Assembly: GCF_030770395.1 (NCBI RefSeq) | Contig: NZ_CP132480.1 | Location: 3,623,071 to 3,687,070, forward strand | DNA from: Telluria beijingensis | Lineage (GTDB): Bacteria > Pseudomonadota > Gammaproteobacteria > Burkholderiales > Burkholderiaceae_D | Direction of reading: 5' to 3' | Length of the DNA: 64,000 bases | Shown here: positions 35,000-44,232 of the stretch, in pieces | Layout of the letters: every line of letters starts with the position of its first letter | Position numbering within the stretch: position 1 is the first letter of the stretch | The notes under the pieces: model-generated | What the model was told of the DNA's origin: nothing | The model's input: only the letters and a program-made list of their open reading frames with translations | Databases searched by the model: none | Translations under genes and position numbers: made by a program

Positions 35000-36187
35000 T
35001 CAGTGTTTTGGAGGTTCTTCGTCGGGCTCTTCCTCGATCGCCATCGACAGCTCGGCCGGCCGCGCCGCGACGCCAGCGCTGGGCTCCCTGCGCTCACCCG
35101 ACAACTTGATCTGCAGTCGCAGACCATTGGCCGAATCCGCATTGCGGATCGCCTCGTCGTAGCTGATCAACCCCTTGTTATACAGCTCGAACAAGGCCTG
35201 ATCAAAGGTGCACATGCCAAGCTCGCGCGACTTGTGCATGATCTCCTTGATGCTATGGAAGTTCCCTTTGAGGATCATCTCGCCGATAGTCGGCGTGTTC
35301 AGCAGGATTTCGATGGCCGCCTTGCGGCCCTTGCCATCCTCGGTGCGCACCAGTCGCTGCGAAACGATGGCGCGCAGGTTCGACGACAAATCCATCAGCA
35401 GCTGGTTGCGCCGCTCTTCCGGGAAGAAGTTGATGATCCTATCCATCGTCTGGTTCGCATTATTCGCGTGCAGCGTGCCAAGGCACAGGTGCCCAGTCTC
35501 GGCAAAGGCGATCGCATGTTCCATGGTCTCGGTATCGCGGATCTCGCCGATCAGGATCACGTCCGGCGCCTGACGTAGCGTGTTCTTCAGCGCATGGTGC
35601 CAAGACAGCGTATCGACGCCGACTTCGCGGTGCGTCACCAGGCAGTTCTTGTTCTTGTGGACATACTCCACCGGATCTTCCACCGTGATGATATGGCCAG
35701 CCGAATTGCTGTTGCGGTAGTCGATCATCGCCGCCAAGGTAGTCGACTTGCCGGACCCGGTGCCGCCAACCACCAGCACCAGGCCGCGCTTGGTCATCAC
35801 CACGTCCTTCAGCACCTCGGGCAGGTCGAGCTTCTCGAAGTTGGGGATCTCGGACGCAATCGTACGCACCACCATGCCCACACTCTGCTGCTGCACATAG
35901 ACGTTGACGCGAAAACGGCACACGCCCGGCAGCGAGATCGCGAAATTGCACTCCATCTCGGTCTCGAACTCCGCGCGCTGGCGTTCGTTCATGATCGACA
36001 GCGCGAGCGCGCGCGTGACCTCGCCCGACAGGCGCTGCTGGCTGAGCGCCTTCATCGCCCCCTGGTGCTTGATGCTCGGAGGAAAGTCAGCCGAGATGAA
36101 GAGATCGGAGCCGCCCTGGTGGTGCATCACGGTAAGAAGCTTGTGGATATAGGCCTGGGCTTCCGCCGGGCCGAACGTCGCAGACAT
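35000..36187 (-). CDS. PilT/PilU-family type IV pilus ATPase (PilU-like paralogue)
   Basis: 395 aa hexameric secretion ATPase. It has an N-terminal PAS-like domain with GGSDLFISADFPPSIKHQG, Walker A GGTGSGKSTT, an Asp box after ITVEDPVEYVH, and Walker B ILIGEIRD followed by AFAETGHLCLGTLHANNANQ. The ELGMCTFDQALFELY segment and lack of the PilT AIRNLIRE motif place it with PilU. An extra acidic and Pro-rich tail (AIEEEPDEEPPKH) is present. It is encoded away from the pilT-pilU pair at 47975-50165, so this strain has at least three such ATPases. Confidence 0.92.
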   Translation of the reverse strand: MSATFGPAEAQAYIHKLLTVMHHQGGSDLFISADFPPSIKHQGAMKALSQQRLSGEVTRALALSIMNERQRAEFETEMECNFAISLPGVCRFRVNVYVQQQSVGMVVRTIASEIPNFEKLDLPEVLKDVVMTKRGLVLVVGGTGSGKSTTLAAMIDYRNSNSAGHIITVEDPVEYVHKNKNCLVTHREVGVDTLSWHHALKNTLRQAPDVILIGEIRDTETMEHAIAFAETGHLCLGTLHANNANQTMDRIINFFPEERRNQLLMDLSSNLRAIVSQRLVRTEDGKGRKAAIEILLNTPTIGEMILKGNFHSIKEIMHKSRELGMCTFDQALFELYNKGLISYDEAIRNADSANGLRLQIKLSGERREPSAGVAARPAELSMAIEEEPDEEPPKH

Positions 36188-36341
36188 GCGGGCCTTTCAA
36201 TAATTGCAGGCTTGTAGCCTGCGAGGCAATTATATCGACTATGATTCTCGTTAAACTATTATTTCATGGCTAATACGGGTCTGCCGCCCGGTCTGCCCGA
36301 CTGGGGCGAGACTGTCGGTGCGCCTACCCGAGACACATAAC

Positions 36342-37289
36342 ATGACACTGACCGAGCTGAAATACATTGTCGCCGTCGCCCGCGCCAAACACTTCGGCCA
36401 TGCGGCCGAGGCCTGCTTCGTGGCCCAGCCTACCCTGTCCGTCGCCATCAAGAAGCTCGAGGACGAGCTGGGCGTGACCTTGTTCGAGCGCGGCGGCTCC
36501 GAAGTCTCCGTGACGCCGCTGGGTGCCCAGATCGTGGCCCAGGCCGAGCGCGTGCTGGAACAGACCGCCGCCATCAAGGAGCTCGCCAAGCAGAACAAGG
36601 ATCCACTGGCCGGTCCGCTGCGCCTGGGCGTGATCTATACGATCGGGCCCTACCTGCTGCCGCCGCTGGTCAAGAACCTGATCGACACCGTGCCGCAAAT
36701 GCCGCTGGTGCTGCAAGAGAACTACACCCATAAACTGCTGGAACTGCTGCGCCAGGGCGAGCTCGATGCCGCCATCATGGCGCTGCCGCTGCCCGACCAT
36801 GGCATGTCGGTGCAGCCGCTGTACGACGAACCCTTCATCGTGGCCATGCCGCGCAGCCACCCGTGGGCGAATCGCAAGGAAATCTCGGCCGAAGACCTGA
36901 AAAGCGAAACCATGCTGCTGCTCGGCGCCGGCCACTGCTTCCGCGACCAGGTGCTCGAAGTGTGTCCGGAGATGGCGCGCTTCTCGGCGCCGGCGGCCGG
37001 CAACGGCATGCAGCGCACCTTCGAAGGCTCGTCGCTCGAGACGATCCGCCACATGGTCGCCAGCGGCATCGGCCTGACCGTGCTTCCGCGCGCCTCGGTG
37101 GCCGACATGAAAGACCCGAACGGCCTGCTGACCTATGTGCCCTTCCTGCCGCCAGCGCCGTCACGCCGCGTGGTGATCGCCTGGCGCAAGAGCTTCACCC
37201 GCCGCGCCGCGATCGACGCGGTGGTGCGCGCGGTGGGCGAATGCCACCTGCCGGGGGTGGAGATGGTCACGCTCGAGGCGGCGGCATAG
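36342..37289 (+). CDS. oxyR: Hydrogen peroxide-sensing regulator OxyR
   Basis: 315 aa LysR-family protein. The N-terminal MTLTELKYIVAVARAKHFGH and FVAQPTLSVAIKKLEDELGV are typical of OxyR. The redox pair is in GHCFRDQVLEVC and falls exactly at Cys199 and Cys208, the numbering of Escherichia coli OxyR. Peroxide forms a disulfide between them and turns on katG/ahpC-type genes, none of which is in the window. Start 36342 gives this numbering. The 3' end overlaps the convergent MscS gene by 23 bp. Confidence 0.96.
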   Translation: MTLTELKYIVAVARAKHFGHAAEACFVAQPTLSVAIKKLEDELGVTLFERGGSEVSVTPLGAQIVAQAERVLEQTAAIKELAKQNKDPLAGPLRLGVIYTIGPYLLPPLVKNLIDTVPQMPLVLQENYTHKLLELLRQGELDAAIMALPLPDHGMSVQPLYDEPFIVAMPRSHPWANRKEISAEDLKSETMLLLGAGHCFRDQVLEVCPEMARFSAPAAGNGMQRTFEGSSLETIRHMVASGIGLTVLPRASVADMKDPNGLLTYVPFLPPAPSRRVVIAWRKSFTRRAAIDAVVRAVGECHLPGVEMVTLEAAA

Positions 37290-38943
37290 TCTTATCCAGC
37301 GTCACCAGTCCGGTGTCGTTCGCGGCCCCCTCGCCGGGACCGCCCTGCTGCTCCCTGGCCCCGGCCGATTGCTCGCGCGTGAACACGATCTTCTGGGTCG
37401 GGAACGCGAAGTCGATGCCGGCCGCTTCCAGCCGCTCGTGGATCGTCAGCAGCAGGTTTTCGCGGATGATGACCTGGGTATCGAACTCGCGCACGTCGAT
37501 GTACGAGAACACGTCGATATTGAAGGCGCGATCGTTGATGCTGCCCAGCCGCGCGCGATGGCCCTCGGCCATGTTCTTCTGCTCGGTCAGCACCTGCTGG
37601 ACGATGCTGATCGCTTCCTTCAGCTTGGCCGACGAGGTACCGAGCGGCACCGCGATGGTCGGATTGAACAGGAAGCGGTCGCGCGCCGCGAAGTTCTCGA
37701 TCTGGCGCGCCGACAGGTCGCCGTTGGGGATCGTGACGACGGTGCGCTCGCCGGTGCGGATGCGGGTCGAGCGGATGCCCACGTCTTCCACGGTGCCGAC
37801 CACGTCGCCGACCTTGATGAAGTCGCCCACCTGCAGCGGCTTGTCGGCGATCACGGTGACGCTGCCGACCAGGTTTTCCACCGTCTTCTGGGCGCCCAGC
37901 GCCAGCGCGATACCGCCGATACCGAGGGCCGCGATCCCGGTGGTGACGTCGATGCCGAAAGTGCCGAGGATGGCGATGCCCGAGAATATCAGCAACAGGA
38001 TCTTGGCCGCGCGCCGCGCCAGCGTGATCACGGCCACCACCTGGCGCCGCTGGCTGCGCTGCATGCGCGCGGTGGCCAGTTCGGCCACCGCGTCGATCAG
38101 GCGCAGGCCGAACCACACCAGCGCGATGACCGACACGATGCCGGTATAGCGCAGCAGGGTCGTGCGGGCGACGATCGACACCGGCAGCCGTTCGGCCCAG
38201 CTGTAGAACAGGCCGACCGCGATCAACAGGCTGGCCGGAGGCAGCGCCGCTTCCATGAAACGCACCAGCCCGTTGGCGGCGGCGTCGGGCACCAGCCGGC
38301 GCATGGCGGCGACGATCAGCGCCGCCACCGTCCACAGGCCGCCGAAGATCAGGATGCCCAGGCCGATCAGCATCGCCCAGTCCTTGAGCGGCGCGCCGGC
38401 AACGCTGAATTCGTTCTTGTCGGGCTCCTGCACCACCGGTTCCTGGCGCGCCGCCTGCGCGACCTGGTCGATCGTCTCGCGCGCCACGCGCCAGACCTGG
38501 TGGTCGCCGTCCTGGCCGCGGGTCAGCAGGATCGGCACCTTGCGGTCCTGGATGGTCAGCACGCCGACGTTCTCTTGCTCGGCCGGCAGGTCGTCGTCGA
38601 TCTTGCCGATGGCCTCGTTCGACAGCACGACGAAGGACTGCAGCGAACCGCCGTTGTCGAGCAGCGCGTGGAAGTTGCGGGCCTGGGTGATGGCATTCGT
38701 GCGCTGGCGATTGGTCCCGGCCGGCACGTCGAGGTACTGGGCGGCGCGGTCGTAATCAGGTTCGGCCAGGGCGGAAATCAGGCCCGACACCATCGAACGC
38801 GGCGTCTCGCGCTTGAGCGCGTCGGGGATGACCTCTTCGGCCGGGGCCGCTTCTTCGGCCTGGCCGGCGGCATAGGCCGTGAGTGAAAGTGGCGTCGCCA
38901 AGGCGACGAGCAACAGGATCAGGAAACGTAAGTGAAGACGCAT
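37267..38943 (-). CDS. MscS-family mechanosensitive ion channel protein
   Basis: 558 aa. A signal peptide (LILLLVALATPLSLTAYA), a periplasmic region of about 160 aa, several membrane helices, then the MscS core: FGIDVTTGIAALGIGGIALA and LGAQKTVENLVGS form the pore helix and GDFIKVGDVVGTVEDVGIRS the beta domain. It opens under membrane tension to release solutes. Start 38943 is preceded by GAGGAG; upstream in-frame ATG at 39048 lacks a signal peptide in register. Confidence 0.92.
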   Translation of the reverse strand: MRLHLRFLILLLVALATPLSLTAYAAGQAEEAAPAEEVIPDALKRETPRSMVSGLISALAEPDYDRAAQYLDVPAGTNRQRTNAITQARNFHALLDNGGSLQSFVVLSNEAIGKIDDDLPAEQENVGVLTIQDRKVPILLTRGQDGDHQVWRVARETIDQVAQAARQEPVVQEPDKNEFSVAGAPLKDWAMLIGLGILIFGGLWTVAALIVAAMRRLVPDAAANGLVRFMEAALPPASLLIAVGLFYSWAERLPVSIVARTTLLRYTGIVSVIALVWFGLRLIDAVAELATARMQRSQRRQVVAVITLARRAAKILLLIFSGIAILGTFGIDVTTGIAALGIGGIALALGAQKTVENLVGSVTVIADKPLQVGDFIKVGDVVGTVEDVGIRSTRIRTGERTVVTIPNGDLSARQIENFAARDRFLFNPTIAVPLGTSSAKLKEAISIVQQVLTEQKNMAEGHRARLGSINDRAFNIDVFSYIDVREFDTQVIIRENLLLTIHERLEAAGIDFAFPTQKIVFTREQSAGAREQQGGPGEGAANDTGLVTLDKTMPPPRA

Positions 38944-39069
38944 AAGCAAGTCGACTCCTCTGACTGGGCATCTGGCTGATGCGGTACAAAATGGTAGAAG
39001 CAGAAATTGAAAACGGACACCTGATGTCCGTTCAGCAAAGTCTAGCATCCGGCCGGGGCCGCCCCCACA

Positions 39070-41124
39070 CTATTGCCTTGCCTCCACCTTCAAGCCGGTC
39101 CAATGGGCGGCAAACGCCCATTTGTCGGCCATCTCCTCGATGGCCTTGGCAGTCGGCTTGCCGGCGCCATGGCCGGCCTGGATGTCGATGCGCACCAGGT
39201 GCGGACGCGTGGCGGGGTCGGCCTCCTGCAGCGCCGCGATGTACTTGAAGGTATGGGCCGGCACGACCCGGTCGTCGGTATCGGCCGTGGTGGCGAGGAT
39301 GGCCGGATAGCGCTTGCCGGCCGCCACATTGTGGTAGGGCGAGTAGGCCAGCAGGGTGCGGAACGGCGCCTCGACAGCCGGGTCGCCGAACTCGCCCATC
39401 CACAGGCGTCCGCCCGTGAATCGGGCGAAGCGCAGCATGTCCATCACGCCGACGCCCGGCAAGGCCGCCGCGAACAGCTCGGGACGCTGGTTGACGACCG
39501 CGCCCACCAGCAGGCCGCCGCCCGATTCGCCGTGGATCGCCAGGCCGTCCGGGGTCACGATCCGCTCGGCGTGCAGATACTCGGCGGCGGCAATAAAGTC
39601 GTCGAAGGTGGCCTGCTTGTTGTCCCCGCGCGCTGCGGCATGCCAGGCCTTGCCGTATTCACCCCCGCCGCGGATATTGGCGATCGCCACCACCCCGCCC
39701 TGCTCGATCCAGGCCAGCAGGGTCGGCTCGTAGAACGAGACCATGCTGATGCCGAAGGCGCCGTAGCCGTGCAGCAGGGTCGGCGCCGGACCAGTCACGT
39801 CGCTGCGCCGGATCAGGAACATCGGCACCCGGGTGCCGTCCTTCGACGCATAGAAGCGCTGTTCGACCGCGATGTGCGCCAGGTCGGCGTCGACGGTCGG
39901 CGCCGCCCACACGGCGGCCGTATTGGCGGCAACGTCGTAGCGAAGAATCGTGGTCGGCGCATTGAAGCTGGTGAACACGAAGAAGGCTTCATTGACGTCC
40001 GGATGCCCCTGGAAGCCGCCCGCGCTGCCGATGCCGGGCAGCGGGACGACGCCATCCGGCCTGCCATCGAGCGTAAAGCGTCGCAGCTCGGTCTTGACGT
40101 CGGCCAGGTAGGTACCAACCAGGCGGCCGCCGACCAGGCGTGCATCGCCCAGCACGGCGCTGTCTTCGGGCACCAGTGGGCGCGGCGCGGCCTCGGGGTC
40201 GGCCAGGTCGAGGGTCGCGATCCGGCGCCGCTCGGCGCCGTCGCTGGTCAGCAGGTAGAGCGTATCGCCGGCGACGTCGAGCGGCGACCACTCGGCGTCG
40301 AAGTGATCGACCACGGTGCGCGCCGGCCAGCGTTCATCCGCGAGGTCGATGACGACCAGGCTGTTGGCCTGGACGCCGGGGGTGGACGTAATCAGCGCGT
40401 AGCGCCCGTCCCTCGTCACTTCGATGAAGTGCAACAGCTCGGGTCGATCCGGCGTCGCATACAGCAGCCGGTCGCTCTCTTGCGGCGTGCCCAGTCGGTG
40501 GAAATAGACGGCGTGGCCGGCCAGCGCGGCATCGCCCGCCGTCGGCTCGGGATAGCGCGTATAGAAGAAGCCGGCGCCGTCCGCCGCCCAGGCGATCGTC
40601 GTGAAGCGCGCCCAGGCGAGTTCGTCGCCGAGCACATCGCCGCTGGCGACATCGATCACGCGAATCGTGCGCCAGTCGGCGCCATCCTGCTGCACCGCAT
40701 AGGCCAGCAAGGCGCCGTCATCCGATGGCGCCCACTCGGCCAGGGCAAGCGTGCCATGCTCGGACCAGGCATTCGGGTCGATCAGCACCTGGTCGCGGCC
40801 GTCGACGCCATCGCGCACCAGCAGCGCGGCCTGGTTCTCGAGGCCGGGATTGCGGGTATAGAAATAGCGGCCGCCGCGCTCGCGCGGGACCGTGAATTTC
40901 TCGTGGTCCTGCAGCGCCTTCAGGCGCGCGCGAAAGACCTCGCGGCCGGGCAGGTTCGCCAGGCAGGTCTGGGTTGCGGCGTTTTGCTCCACGATCCAGG
41001 CCGCGACCTCGCGGTCGCTACGGGCATCGGCTTCCAGCCAGCGATAGGGGTCGGCGACCCGGTGGCCGAACATGGTATCGACGACGTCGACGCGGCGGGT
41101 GGCGGGATAGACGGGTACATGCAT
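39070..41124 (-). CDS. Prolyl oligopeptidase family serine peptidase (S9A)
   Basis: 684 aa. PYRWLEADARSDREVAAWIV is the typical N-terminus. A seven-blade propeller follows, then the hydrolase domain with HGYGAFGISM, AIHGESGGGLLVGAVVNQRP (catalytic Ser), TADTDDRVVPAHTFKYIAAL (Asp) and AGHGAGKP (His). It cleaves after proline in short peptides. No signal peptide, so cytoplasmic. It lies 13 bp downstream of the tetR gene, probably in one transcript controlled by the operator at 41756. Confidence 0.95.
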   Translation of the reverse strand: MHVPVYPATRRVDVVDTMFGHRVADPYRWLEADARSDREVAAWIVEQNAATQTCLANLPGREVFRARLKALQDHEKFTVPRERGGRYFYTRNPGLENQAALLVRDGVDGRDQVLIDPNAWSEHGTLALAEWAPSDDGALLAYAVQQDGADWRTIRVIDVASGDVLGDELAWARFTTIAWAADGAGFFYTRYPEPTAGDAALAGHAVYFHRLGTPQESDRLLYATPDRPELLHFIEVTRDGRYALITSTPGVQANSLVVIDLADERWPARTVVDHFDAEWSPLDVAGDTLYLLTSDGAERRRIATLDLADPEAAPRPLVPEDSAVLGDARLVGGRLVGTYLADVKTELRRFTLDGRPDGVVPLPGIGSAGGFQGHPDVNEAFFVFTSFNAPTTILRYDVAANTAAVWAAPTVDADLAHIAVEQRFYASKDGTRVPMFLIRRSDVTGPAPTLLHGYGAFGISMVSFYEPTLLAWIEQGGVVAIANIRGGGEYGKAWHAAARGDNKQATFDDFIAAAEYLHAERIVTPDGLAIHGESGGGLLVGAVVNQRPELFAAALPGVGVMDMLRFARFTGGRLWMGEFGDPAVEAPFRTLLAYSPYHNVAAGKRYPAILATTADTDDRVVPAHTFKYIAALQEADPATRPHLVRIDIQAGHGAGKPTAKAIEEMADKWAFAAHWTGLKVEARQ

Positions 41125-41137
41125 GGCTGCTCTCCTT

Positions 41138-41743
41138 TCAGGTGGTGACCGGATCGCAGATCGGCAGCGTGCTGGCCGCGCGGATGGCGCGGGCCAGGCG
41201 TTCGATCACGTCCTGGATGGTGAAGGCCTGGCGGTGCCGCACGGCGGCGATGCTGATGGTCTCGTCGACCACGCGGATCGCGGCCATGACGGTGGCGGCG
41301 CACAGCCGCACCTCGGCGTCCTTGCTGGAACGCTCCAGGCGTTCGGCGACGACCGCGGCCAACGCCTCTTCGGCGCGCTGGACGGACATCAACCAGGCGC
41401 AGCGCAGGTCCGGCTCGTCCGGCAGCAGGGCCAGCAGGCGCACGGCCAGCACGTCGTCGGCCAGCTCTTGCGCCGAGCGCCGTTCGGCGCCCAGGCAGGC
41501 CTGCAGCCACGCCTCGATCGAAACGGTGCGCGGCCAGTCCCGCAGCAGCGCGATGAACCGGAGCGAGGTCGCGTCGAACAGCGGCTCGACGCAGCTTTCC
41601 TTGTTGCGAAAATAACGCCACACCGTGCGCTTCGACAGGCCTGCCGCGGCGGCGATGTCGTCGCCGCTGGCGCCGGCCACGCCACGCTCCACGAACAGCC
41701 GGGCCGCGTGGCGCGATACGTCCAGTCTTGCTGCCTGCTGCAT
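41138..41743 (-). CDS. TetR/AcrR-family repressor
   Basis: 201 aa. The N-terminal helix-turn-helix reads RHAARLFVERGVAGASGDDI and AAAAGLSKRTVWRYFRNKES. A helical ligand domain follows. The start ATG at 41743 has GGAGG 5 nt upstream. A perfect palindrome overlaps its promoter, so it very probably represses itself and the downstream peptidase gene. Ligand unknown. Confidence 0.93.
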   Translation of the reverse strand: MQQAARLDVSRHAARLFVERGVAGASGDDIAAAAGLSKRTVWRYFRNKESCVEPLFDATSLRFIALLRDWPRTVSIEAWLQACLGAERRSAQELADDVLAVRLLALLPDEPDLRCAWLMSVQRAEEALAAVVAERLERSSKDAEVRLCAATVMAAIRVVDETISIAAVRHRQAFTIQDVIERLARAIRAASTLPICDPVTT

Positions 41744-41755
41744 CGAACCTCCTAT

Positions 41756-41786
41756 CACTAAGTGACGTTAAATATGTCACTTAGTG
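41756..41786. promoter_or_regulatory. Palindromic TetR operator
   Basis: CACTAAGTGAC (41756-41766) and its exact reverse complement GTCACTTAGTG (41776-41786) flank a 9-nt AT-rich centre. An 11-bp perfect inverted repeat directly before a tetR gene is a strong autoregulatory operator. It covers the -10 region of the promoter listed next. Confidence 0.88.
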
Positions 41787-41799
41787 CCAGCGCTGTCAA
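41771..41799 (-). promoter_or_regulatory. Promoter of the tetR-peptidase operon
   Basis: On the minus strand a consensus -35 TTGACA (41794-41799) is followed after 17 nt by CATATT (41771-41776), four of six -10 bases. The operator overlaps the spacer and -10, the usual geometry of repression. Confidence 0.7.
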
Positions 41800-41817
41800 A
41801 TGACCAGGCTATCGTGC

Positions 41818-42390
41818 TCAGTCGCGCTTGCGGCGGCGCGCCAGCAGCAGGCCGGCCATCAGCGGCAGCATCATGGCCACGGTCGACGGTTCCGGCACCT
41901 GCGCCACGATCGAGAAGCTGTCGCCGGCCGACAGCCCGGTGGTGTCGAGCAGCCAGTCGCTGCTGCCGTCGACCAGGGTCGGATTGCCGAACAACAGATC
42001 GGTCGTTTCGCCCAGGGGGAACTTGACGACGGCGGTGTTGCTCGTATGGCTGGCCTGGGCGCCCGAGAACGAGTCCACGCTGCCCGGCGCCGCATAGCCG
42101 ATGCCTTGCAGGACGAAGCTGAACTGGTACATCGACAGGCCCACCAGGTTGCGCACGATGGCGTTGAAGCTCAGCGGGCCGGCCAGGTCGCCTTCTTCCA
42201 GCACGAAGTTCAGGGTGGTGGTGCTGAAATCGTGCAGGTCGAGGTCGAACGACACGAGGCCGGCCTCGCTGTAGTCGGTCACGCTATTGGCGCCCGTGCT
42301 GCCGGTCAGGATGACGGCATTGGCGGAGCCCGAAAAGGCCAGCGCGCTGATGGCGATGGCGGCGGCGACGGCGAATTTATTCATGCTCAT
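41818..42390 (-). CDS. PEP-CTERM sorting domain protein
   Basis: 190 aa exported protein. Signal peptide (FAVAAAIAISALAFSGSANA), a beta-rich body, and the C-terminal tripartite signal VPEPSTVAMMLPLMAGLLLA followed by RRRKRD. Such proteins are processed by exosortase in bacteria that make exopolysaccharide. The exosortase gene is not in the window. It begins 27 bp after the PhoX-like gene and is probably co-transcribed. Confidence 0.93.
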   Translation of the reverse strand: MSMNKFAVAAAIAISALAFSGSANAVILTGSTGANSVTDYSEAGLVSFDLDLHDFSTTTLNFVLEEGDLAGPLSFNAIVRNLVGLSMYQFSFVLQGIGYAAPGSVDSFSGAQASHTSNTAVVKFPLGETTDLLFGNPTLVDGSSDWLLDTTGLSAGDSFSIVAQVPEPSTVAMMLPLMAGLLLARRRKRD

Positions 42391-42417
42391 GATTGGTTTC
42401 CCTTATTGGATTGACGG

Positions 42418-43911
42418 TTACAGCGGTCCCTTGGCCCACGGACCGGTGATCGCGAACGTCACGCCCGGGGTCTGGATGTTGACGAACAGGTGGCGGCCGG
42501 TCGGGTCGAAGCAGGCGCCGGCGAATTCGTTGCCGCGCTGGTCGCCGGCGAGCGAGGCCAGCTTGCCGGCCCCCTGCAATTGCGCCGCGGTGACGTTGAT
42601 ATTGTTCTTGGCGAAGATGTAGGCATCGCCGGCGCTCGTCAGGCCCATCAGGCGCTGGCCGTAGCCGAAGTGGTCGGTGATGGCGCTCGACGAATCCTCG
42701 CAGATCAGGATCGCGTTGCGCGGGCTGACGGTCAGGTTGTCGCCCATATTGCCCACCAATTGGCTCGGGCTCGAGTAGATGCATGTGAGGACCTGGCTGG
42801 CCAGGTCGAGTTCCCAGATCGCGCCGCGGCTGACCGGACCGCCCGAGGTGTCCATCACGTACATCTTGCCCTGGGCATACCAGATGCCTTCGCCGCGGTT
42901 CATGCGCAGCGCGCCCTTGGTCCAGCCCTGCACGAAAGGCCCGGCGGCGCCCGTGATCGTCTGGCCGTTGGGGCCGGTGGCGTTGCCGCGATTGGCGTCC
43001 GGGTTGGCGATCGATACCCACTCCAGCTCATAGGTGTCGTCGACCGACGCGACCGCCAGGTTGACGTTGTTGCGGCCCTTGACCTTGGCCATCTCGAGCA
43101 CGCCGCCCATGGCCAGCGAACCTGGCGCGCCGGTCTTGATGTCCGGGATATAGCGATAGAAGCCCGACTTGCCCGACGAATCCTCGGTCAGGTAGACGTT
43201 GCAGTTGGTCGGATCGACGGCGGCAGCCTCGTGCGCGTAGCGGCCCATATTGACGATCGGCTGGCCGCTGACCTGTTGCGGATCGGCCGTCACCTCGAAC
43301 ACATAGCCGTGCTTCTTGCCGCCGGCGCTGACGGTGTCGGAGCCGATCTCTTCGCAGGTCAGCCAGGTGCCCCAGGGCGTGATGCCGCCGGCACAGTTCT
43401 GCTGGGTACCGCCCAGGCTCGGGGTCATGCTAATCCAGTTACCGTCGCGGAACACCAGATTGGTGGTGCCGCCGCAGGAACGGTTGACCGAGCTGTTGCT
43501 CACATTGCCGGTGTCGTAGAGGCCAAAGGCGTTGATGAAATTGCTAGCGGCACTACCGCTGATTTCATGATTGCGCACCAACACCTGCTCGGTGCTGCGG
43601 CCGACCTTGCGGGTGACGATCACGCCCATGCCGTCGTGGCCGCCCGGGCAGGGACGGCCATCGCTCATCGTGTCGCCGCGCCAGCCGTAGCTCTTGTAGC
43701 TGAAGCCGGGCGGCAGTTGCAGCAGCGGCAAGCCGGTGCTCAGGTCGTTCACCGGGGCGATCGGGCCATACGGGCTGTCGACCAGGGCGGTATTGCCGTT
43801 GGCGGCGGCCGCCTCGCGCGCGTGCAGGGCGGCGAAGGCGCCGACGAAAGGCAGTGCGGACATGCTCTTGAGCAGGTTGCGCCGCGACGGCGACATATCG
43901 TGTTCGTTCAT
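42418..43911 (-). CDS. PhoX-family (DUF839) Tat-exported protein
   Basis: 497 aa. A twin-arginine signal (SRRNLLKSMSALPFVGAFAA) starts the protein. The body has PhoX-type segments: LVRNHEI, CAGGITPWGTWLTCEE, MGRYAHEAAAVDP, LTEDSSGKSGFYRYIP and PDNL-like loops, and ends FAITGPWAKGP. PhoX enzymes are Ca/Fe-dependent alkaline phosphatases. Whether all metal ligands are kept cannot be judged by eye, and many DUF839 proteins are uncharacterised. Cys residues suggest disulfides. Confidence 0.85.
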   Translation of the reverse strand: MNEHDMSPSRRNLLKSMSALPFVGAFAALHAREAAAANGNTALVDSPYGPIAPVNDLSTGLPLLQLPPGFSYKSYGWRGDTMSDGRPCPGGHDGMGVIVTRKVGRSTEQVLVRNHEISGSAASNFINAFGLYDTGNVSNSSVNRSCGGTTNLVFRDGNWISMTPSLGGTQQNCAGGITPWGTWLTCEEIGSDTVSAGGKKHGYVFEVTADPQQVSGQPIVNMGRYAHEAAAVDPTNCNVYLTEDSSGKSGFYRYIPDIKTGAPGSLAMGGVLEMAKVKGRNNVNLAVASVDDTYELEWVSIANPDANRGNATGPNGQTITGAAGPFVQGWTKGALRMNRGEGIWYAQGKMYVMDTSGGPVSRGAIWELDLASQVLTCIYSSPSQLVGNMGDNLTVSPRNAILICEDSSSAITDHFGYGQRLMGLTSAGDAYIFAKNNINVTAAQLQGAGKLASLAGDQRGNEFAGACFDPTGRHLFVNIQTPGVTFAITGPWAKGPL

Positions 43912-44232
43912 GCTGAGTTCCTCGAAGAGTAGGATCGGGCCGGTGGTCCGGCGTCTGGTGTCGTTGGCTGGCGCCCGTGAAACTGGGGAAATGGGCCCGC
44001 CTGGTCCCTGCCACCCCCGGCATGGACTGATGCATTAAAACAAACAAAAATGTCAAATCCATGACGACAAAAAGACAATAATCATGTATTCGCGATACGA
44101 TAAATACGCCGCGATGTCATGCACCATGGATGTGAGCCGTATGCACGGGACGCCGTAGCCGCCGCCGCGCCAAAGGGGCTAGAATCGCTGCTTCCTGCTC
44201 AACAGTTCTTGCATGACAAGACGCGATTCACC
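43912..44232. other. Intergenic region between phoX-like gene and ubiA
   Basis: About 320 bp of divergent upstream sequence for two operons. An AT-rich block lies around 44035-44110 and includes AAAACAAACAAAAATGTC and a TAATCATG stretch. No gene is supported. Promoters for both directions are expected here but I could not pick reliable boxes. Confidence 0.4.

Noticed and set aside
39073..41148. 691-codon open frame antisense to the prolyl oligopeptidase gene
   Set aside because: Very Arg/Gly/Gln-rich translation without recognisable domains, fully antisense to a clear gene. Long shadows are normal in GC-rich codon usage.
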